A stretch of DNA of 10,607 bases from Frankiales bacterium (GTDB lineage Bacteria; Actinomycetota; Actinomycetes; Mycobacteriales; SCTD01). A model generated the notes under the pieces. The model was not told where the DNA came from and ran no database searches. It was given only the letters and a program-made list of their open reading frames with translations. Both the position numbers and the translations under genes were made by a program. This document shows positions 7,254 through 10,607 of this stretch, piece after piece; position 1 is the first letter of the stretch, and each line of letters begins with the position of its first letter. Location of the stretch: positions 1 through 10,607 of the forward strand of contig JAODNF010000115.1 in assembly GCA_025464915.1 (NCBI GenBank). The letters run 5' to 3'.

Positions 7254-7266
7254 AAGGGCGCGAGGG

Positions 7267-7788
7267 TCAGGCGCGGAGAGCGGCGTGCGCGAGGCGGCGG
7301 AGCACAGCGCGGCGCTGGGCCTGCGGTGCCTCGATGAGGCTGCTGGTGTTGAGCATCGCGAGCGTCGCGCCGACCACGAGGGCCAGCTCCGTGTGCTCGA
7401 GCTCGGGGCGAAGGGGCGCCGCGGCATCGCGCCACACCTGCTCGTAGCGGCGCATCTTCGTCCGCAACGACCGCCGTACGTCCTCCGCCAGCGCCGACTG
7501 CTCCCGTACCCAGACGCTGATCAGCAGCTTCTGCTCGGTGACGAGGGTGACGTGCAGGTCGACGAGCGCGTCGAGGTCCTGCGCCCGCTCGGCGAGGTCG
7601 AGCATCCGGTCCATCGTTGAGTCGATGAGGGTCTCGAGGAGGGCCTGCTTGCTGGGGAAGTGCCGGTAGACGCCGGGGCCGGTGATGCCGGCGGCCTCGC
7701 CGATGTCGTCGATGCCGACGCCGTGGAAGCCCTTCTCGGAGAACAGCTCGGCCGCGGAGTTCAGCAGCAGGTCCCGGCGGCTAGGCAC
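7267..7788 (-). CDS. TetR-family transcriptional repressor
   Basis: 173 residues from the GTG at 7786-7788, transcribed leftwards. The N-terminal DNA-binding domain is typical: an LLLNSAAELFSEKGFHGVG helix, a helix-turn-helix at about residues 25-44 (DDIGEAAGIT...GVYRHF), then the PSKQALLETLI helix. The remaining 120 residues form the helical ligand-binding/dimerisation part, which is too variable to name a ligand. There is no Shine-Dalgarno; the start lies 5 bases past a TAACCT element, which suggests a leaderless mRNA. It is divergent from an acyl-CoA dehydrogenase with only 23 bp between starts, containing a perfect palindrome. By analogy with other TetR/acyl-CoA dehydrogenase pairs it probably represses itself and that gene, with an acyl-CoA or related metabolite as inducer (inference). 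Confidence 0.92.
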   Translation of the reverse strand: MPSRRDLLLNSAAELFSEKGFHGVGIDDIGEAAGITGPGVYRHFPSKQALLETLIDSTMDRMLDLAERAQDLDALVDLHVTLVTEQKLLISVWVREQSALAEDVRRSLRTKMRRYEQVWRDAAAPLRPELEHTELALVVGATLAMLNTSSLIEAPQAQRRAVLRRLAHAALRA

Positions 7789-7793
7789 GCTTG

Positions 7794-7803
7794 AGGTTAA
7801 CCT
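7794..7803. promoter_or_regulatory. Perfect 10-bp palindrome: candidate TetR operator and overlapping divergent -10 elements
   Basis: AGGTTAACCT is its own reverse complement and lies in the 23-bp gap between the divergent starts at 7788 and 7812. Each strand reads TAACCT, which fits the actinobacterial -10 pattern TAnnnT. The plus-strand copy (7798-7803) ends 8 bases before the ATG at 7812; the minus-strand copy (7799-7794) ends 5 bases before the GTG at 7788. Both spacings suit leaderless transcripts. No good -35 is seen on either side. A bound repressor here would block both promoters. Confidence 0.6.
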
Positions 7804-7811
7804 GCGTTCGC

Positions 7812-8951
7812 ATGAGCAGGTGGGACACCCCGGAGAGGCTCGCGCTGCGGGCGCTGGCGCGTGACGTCGTGGCGCGGGAGGTGGCGCCGCACGTCTCGCA
7901 GTGGGAGGACGACGGCGAGCTGCCGCTGTCGCTGCACAGGGTCTTCGCCGACGCGGGTCTGCTCGGCATCGCCTTTCCGGTCGAGGTCGGCGGCCAGGGC
8001 GGCGACGCGATCGACGCGGCGATCGTCAGCGAGGAGCTGCTGATCGGCGGTGCTTCCGGAGGCACCGTCGCCTCGCTCCTGACGCACGGCATCGCCTGTC
8101 CCCACATCGCCCACGCGGGCACGCCCGACCTGGTCGACCGCTATGTCCGTCCGACGCTCGCCGGGACCCTCATCGGAGCTCTCGGCGTGACCGAGCCGGG
8201 CGGCGGGTCGGACGTCGCGGGCATCACCACGACGGCTCGGCGGGAGGGCAGCGAGTACGTCGTCAACGGGGCCAAGACCTACATCACCTCAGGCATCCGG
8301 GCGCAGTTCGTCACGACGGCCGTGCGCACCGGAGGGCCTGGCTACCAAGGGATCTCGCTGCTGGTGATCGACAAGGGCCTGCCCGGGTTCACCGTCAGCG
8401 CGCCGCTGGACAAGATGGGCTGGCGCGCCTCCGACACCGCGGAGCTGTCCTTCGCCGACGTCCGGGTCCCGGCGACGCAGCTGGTGGGCGCGGAGGGCGA
8501 CGGCTTCCTGCTGATCATGCGGCAGTTCCAGACCGAGCGGCTCGGGCTGGCGACGCAGGCCTGGGCGCTGGCGCAGCGGGCGCTGGACCTGACCATGCAG
8601 TGGGTGAAGGACCGCGAGACGTTCGGCCGGCCGCTGTCCTCTCGCCAGGTGGTCCGGCACAAGGTCGCCGAGATGGCCCGCCAGGTCTGGGTCGCCAAGA
8701 CCGCGACGAGGGCGGCGTACGAGGCGTGGCTGGACACGGGCGACGCCGTGCTCGAGGTCTCGATGGCGAAGAACACGGCGTGCGCGGCGGCCGACCACGT
8801 CGTGGACCAGGCCGTGCAGCTGTTCGGCGGGCTGGGCTACATGCGGGAGTCCGAGGTGGAGCGCCTCTACCGCGACAGCCGGATCCTGCGGATCGGCGGC
8901 GGCACGGACGAGATCATGAACGAGGTCATCGCCAAGCGCCTCCCGATCTGA
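7812..8951 (+). CDS. Acyl-CoA dehydrogenase
   Basis: 379 residues from the ATG at 7812; an in-frame TTG at 7791 would start inside the palindrome and is less likely. This is a flavoprotein that introduces the alpha-beta double bond in an acyl-CoA thioester, passing electrons to an electron-transfer flavoprotein. The family plan is complete: an N-terminal helical domain (1 to about 118), a middle beta domain with LGVTEPGGGSD and KTYITSG, and a C-terminal helical domain with DRETFGRPL, QLFGGLGYM and a final RIGGGTDEIM. The catalytic Glu found in YEGT of medium-chain enzymes is Gly363 here. Instead Glu242 in TERLGLA sits where long-chain and isovaleryl-CoA dehydrogenases carry their base, so the enzyme should be active and belong to that type. 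The exact chain specificity is not readable. It appears to be transcribed alone and is probably controlled by the divergent TetR repressor. Confidence 0.95.
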   Translation: MSRWDTPERLALRALARDVVAREVAPHVSQWEDDGELPLSLHRVFADAGLLGIAFPVEVGGQGGDAIDAAIVSEELLIGGASGGTVASLLTHGIACPHIAHAGTPDLVDRYVRPTLAGTLIGALGVTEPGGGSDVAGITTTARREGSEYVVNGAKTYITSGIRAQFVTTAVRTGGPGYQGISLLVIDKGLPGFTVSAPLDKMGWRASDTAELSFADVRVPATQLVGAEGDGFLLIMRQFQTERLGLATQAWALAQRALDLTMQWVKDRETFGRPLSSRQVVRHKVAEMARQVWVAKTATRAAYEAWLDTGDAVLEVSMAKNTACAAADHVVDQAVQLFGGLGYMRESEVERLYRDSRILRIGGGTDEIMNEVIAKRLPI

Positions 8952-9025
8952 GCGCAACACAGGCGTGGCCATGATCACGGCCGCTCCGCCGCGAGAAAAG
9001 GGCTCCGCGCGCCGACGATAGGTGC

Positions 9026-9133
9026 ATGGACACAGAAGACTTCACCCGCTTCCAGGGCGTGGACCTCACTCTGTGGGTCCGCCTCCTGCTGGCCCTGCTC
9101 GTGCTCGCTGTCGTCGGCGCGCTCGCCCTCTAG
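9026..9133 (+). CDS. 35-residue single-pass membrane microprotein
   Basis: A short frame, ATG at 9026 to TAG at 9131-9133. The first 17 residues are polar and slightly acidic (MDTEDFTRFQGVDLTLW), followed by one strongly hydrophobic segment of Leu/Val/Ala from about residue 18 to the end. No standard Shine-Dalgarno is present (AGGTG sits 1 base before the ATG). GACGAT at 9014-9019, 6 bases before the ATG, could be a -10 of a leaderless transcript. It shares its stop bases with the convergent gene at 9130-9291. Its function is unknown; small single-helix proteins often modulate larger membrane complexes, but no partner is indicated. The coding call rests on the coherent polar-then-hydrophobic pattern and the neat fit into the gap, so it needs confirmation. 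Confidence 0.5.
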   Translation: MDTEDFTRFQGVDLTLWVRLLLALLVLAVVGALAL

Positions 9134-9291
9134 ACCTGCTTGTCGGGGTCCTTGGCGGCCTCCACGTCGGAGGTGGCGCCCTCGGACTCCTCCTCGAACT
9201 CCGGCTCGGCCTTGAGGTCGCTGGACGTCTGGTCCGCCACCTCCTGGGCCATCTCAGCGTCGGTCAGGCCCTCACCTGCGGGGTGCGTCAT
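9130..9291 (-). CDS. Small acidic hypothetical protein, 53 residues
   Basis: ATG at 9289-9291, stop at 9130-9132. A strong Shine-Dalgarno, AGGAGG, stands 6 bases upstream, which fixes the start and rejects the longer upstream frame. The product begins MTHPAGEGLTDAEMAQEV and is rich in Glu, Asp and Ala, with no hydrophobic segment, cysteine or signal peptide; it is probably soluble and partly disordered. I do not recognise a functional family. Its stop overlaps that of the 35-residue microprotein gene on the other strand within a single CTAG. It is divergent from the sigma factor gene with 119 bp between starts. Confidence 0.75.
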   Translation of the reverse strand: MTHPAGEGLTDAEMAQEVADQTSSDLKAEPEFEEESEGATSDVEAAKDPDKQV

Positions 9292-9297
9292 GCGTCT

Positions 9298-9303
9298 CCT
9301 CCT
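9298..9303 (-). promoter_or_regulatory. Strong ribosome binding site of the 53-residue protein
   Basis: On the minus strand this reads AGGAGG, continuing as AGGAGGAG, with 6 bases between the core and the ATG at 9291. It is the best Shine-Dalgarno match in the window and decides the start of this small gene. Confidence 0.8.
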
Positions 9304-9410
9304 GGTCCGGAACGGTCGCCTGACGCCTACCCACCGTGACCGGGACCACGCCCGAGCCGAGACGGTGCGACAATCATGCGACGTCCCGATCGCGAGGAGA
9401 TCCACCGAGC

Positions 9411-10607
9411 ATGAGCGCTGCCGTTCCTGAGCAGCCCCCCGCCGCCCGCAGCCGCGCGAAGAAGGCTGCACCGGCGGAGGTCGCCGAGGGGAAGAAGCCC
9501 GTCAAGAAGGCCGCTGCGAAGGCTGCGCCGAAGGCCGTCGCGGCCGTCGGTGCGCCCGAGGAGGTGGTGCTCGAAGAGGTCGCGGTGGACGGTGCCGTCC
9601 TGCCTGGCGTGGACCCGCTCGAGGCCGGTGACGCCGAGCCGACCCCCGAGGAGCTCGCCGCCGAGGCCGAGAAGGAGGAGCAGGAGGAGATCGAGGCCGG
9701 CGCCACCCTGTCGGTCGACGTCCTGCGCCTCTACCTGAACCAGATCGGCCGCGTGCCGCTGCTGACCGCCGAGCAGGAGGTCGAGCTCGCCCGCGCGATG
9801 GAGGCCGGCCTGTTCGCTGCCGAGCGCCTCGCGCAGGGCGGCAAGATCGCCACGCAGCTCAAGGCCGACCTGCAGCAGCTCGTCCGCGAGGGCGAGCGCG
9901 CCAAGCAGCACATGCTCGAGGCCAACCTGCGCCTGGTCGTCTCGGTCGCCAAGAAGTACGCCGGTCGCGGGATGGGTCTGACCGACCTCATCCAGGAGGG
10001 CAACCTCGGCCTGATCCGTGCCGTCGAGAAGTTCGACTACACCAAGGGCTTCAAGTTCTCGACGTACGCCACCTGGTGGATCCGGCAGGCGCTCACCCGC
10101 GCCATGGCCGACCAGGCCCGCACGATCCGCCTGCCCGTGCACATGGTCGAGCAGGTCAACAAGATCCGCCGCGTCGAGCGCGACCTCGTCGTGCAGCTGG
10201 GCCGCAAGCCCACGGCCGCCGAGATCGCCGTCGAGGTGGACCTGACGCCGGAGCGCGTCGAGGAGATCCGCTCCTACAACCGCGACCCCGCGTCCCTGGA
10301 CGCCCTCATCGGCGAGGACAGCGACGCCAGCCTCGGCGACTTCATCGAGGACGAGCACGCGGTCATGCCGGGTGAGGCCGCGGCCTTCCTGCTCATGCGC
10401 GAAGAGCTGTCCGCCGTGCTGGCCTCGCTGACGGACCGCGAGCGCCGGGTCATGGAGATGCGGTACGGCCTGGTCGACGGCCAGCCGCGCACGCTCGACG
10501 ACATCGGCAAGGACTTCAACCTGACCCGCGAGCGGATCCGTCAGATCGAGGGCAAGACCCTCTCCAAGCTGCGGCACCCGTCACGCTCCGCGTCGCTCCG
10601 GGACTAC
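9411..10607 (+). CDS. sigA: Primary RNA polymerase sigma factor (RpoD/SigA/HrdB type), 3' end cut by the window
   Basis: 399 codons are visible with no stop. The end (KLRHPSRSASLRDY) matches the last residues of the family, so only a few codons are missing. The start is the ATG at 9411, with GAGGAG at 9394-9399 (11-base spacer, rather long). Residues 1-100 are Ala/Lys-rich and then acidic, as in HrdB-type factors. Region 1.2 begins at 101 (VLRLYLNQIG). Region 2 contains ANLRLVVSVAKKY, the core-binding DLIQEGNLGLIRAVEKFD, and the -10-recognition stretch KFSTYATWWIRQA at 215-227. Region 3 follows. Region 4 has a helix-turn-helix from 361 (TLDDIGKDFNLTRERIRQIE) for -35 recognition. It directs core polymerase to housekeeping promoters. 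GACAAT at 9369-9374 might be its own -10. Because actinobacteria can carry several such paralogues, the principal-sigma assignment is likely but not certain. Confidence 0.93.
   Translation, partial: MSAAVPEQPPAARSRAKKAAPAEVAEGKKPVKKAAAKAAPKAVAAVGAPEEVVLEEVAVDGAVLPGVDPLEAGDAEPTPEELAAEAEKEEQEEIEAGATLSVDVLRLYLNQIGRVPLLTAEQEVELARAMEAGLFAAERLAQGGKIATQLKADLQQLVREGERAKQHMLEANLRLVVSVAKKYAGRGMGLTDLIQEGNLGLIRAVEKFDYTKGFKFSTYATWWIRQALTRAMADQARTIRLPVHMVEQVNKIRRVERDLVVQLGRKPTAAEIAVEVDLTPERVEEIRSYNRDPASLDALIGEDSDASLGDFIEDEHAVMPGEAAAFLLMREELSAVLASLTDRERRVMEMRYGLVDGQPRTLDDIGKDFNLTRERIRQIEGKTLSKLRHPSRSASLRDY

Noticed and set aside
8961..8980. Weak GGCC...GGCC hairpin after the acyl-CoA dehydrogenase
   Set aside because: Only a 4-bp self-complementary stem with no extension, expected by chance in this composition; not a convincing terminator.
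9311..9340. Possible stress-sigma (GGGTA-type) promoter for the 53-residue gene
   Set aside because: GGGTA is present on the minus strand, but no GTTT-like -35 lies at the right distance.
9292..9471. Longer version of the 53-residue protein starting at 9471
   Set aside because: The extension is Arg/Ser-rich and overlaps the sigma factor start, while a strong AGGAGG directly precedes the ATG at 9291.
9327..10577. 416-codon minus-strand open frame opposite the sigma factor
   Set aside because: The plus strand encodes every conserved region of a primary sigma factor. The antisense frame has repetitive Leu/Gly/Asp composition and no domain.

Overview
The window reads as chromosomal DNA of a high-GC Gram-positive bacterium (Actinomycetota). 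Base composition is very GC-rich with G/C-ending codons. GTG starts and starts without a Shine-Dalgarno sequence are common. The primary sigma factor is of the HrdB/SigA type with an Ala/Lys-rich N-terminus. The secreted metalloprotease ends in a C-terminal module I associate with Nocardioides-like actinobacteria, so Nocardioidaceae is my best guess (inference). No mobile element, CRISPR array, tRNA or rRNA is visible. No gene-free stretch exceeds about 120 bases.

Layout from left to right: the 3' end of an acyl-CoA synthetase gene (1-521, +); a large secreted zinc-metalloprotease-like multidomain protein (547-3000, +); a bidirectional hairpin (3007-3039); a five-helix membrane protein on the minus strand (3057-3590); then, divergent from it across only 30 bp, a tightly coupled three-gene signalling operon (3621-7170, +). 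The operon encodes a His-rich membrane protein with a degenerate dimerisation helix, a REC-histidine kinase hybrid, and a REC-GGDEF-EAL cyclic-di-GMP enzyme. Both internal junctions are 4-base ATGA overlaps. A structured convergent intergenic region (7190-7253) separates the operon from a TetR-family repressor (7267-7788, -). The repressor is divergent from an acyl-CoA dehydrogenase (7812-8951, +), with a 10-bp perfect palindrome between their starts. Two tiny convergent genes follow (9026-9133, + and 9130-9291, -), whose stop codons share one CTAG. The window ends inside the primary sigma factor gene (9411 onwards, +), only a few codons before its expected end.

Functionally there are four themes: fatty-acid activation and oxidation (acyl-CoA synthetase fragment; TetR/acyl-CoA dehydrogenase pair), a secreted protease, a phosphorelay feeding into cyclic-di-GMP turnover, and housekeeping transcription. 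The most interesting parts are the signalling operon and its divergent membrane partner, where the first protein looks like a sensor that has lost both the phospho-accepting His and the ATPase domain. Next are the palindrome at 7794-7803, which places a TAACCT -10-like element on each strand just upstream of two apparently leaderless genes, and the stop-overlapping microprotein pair.
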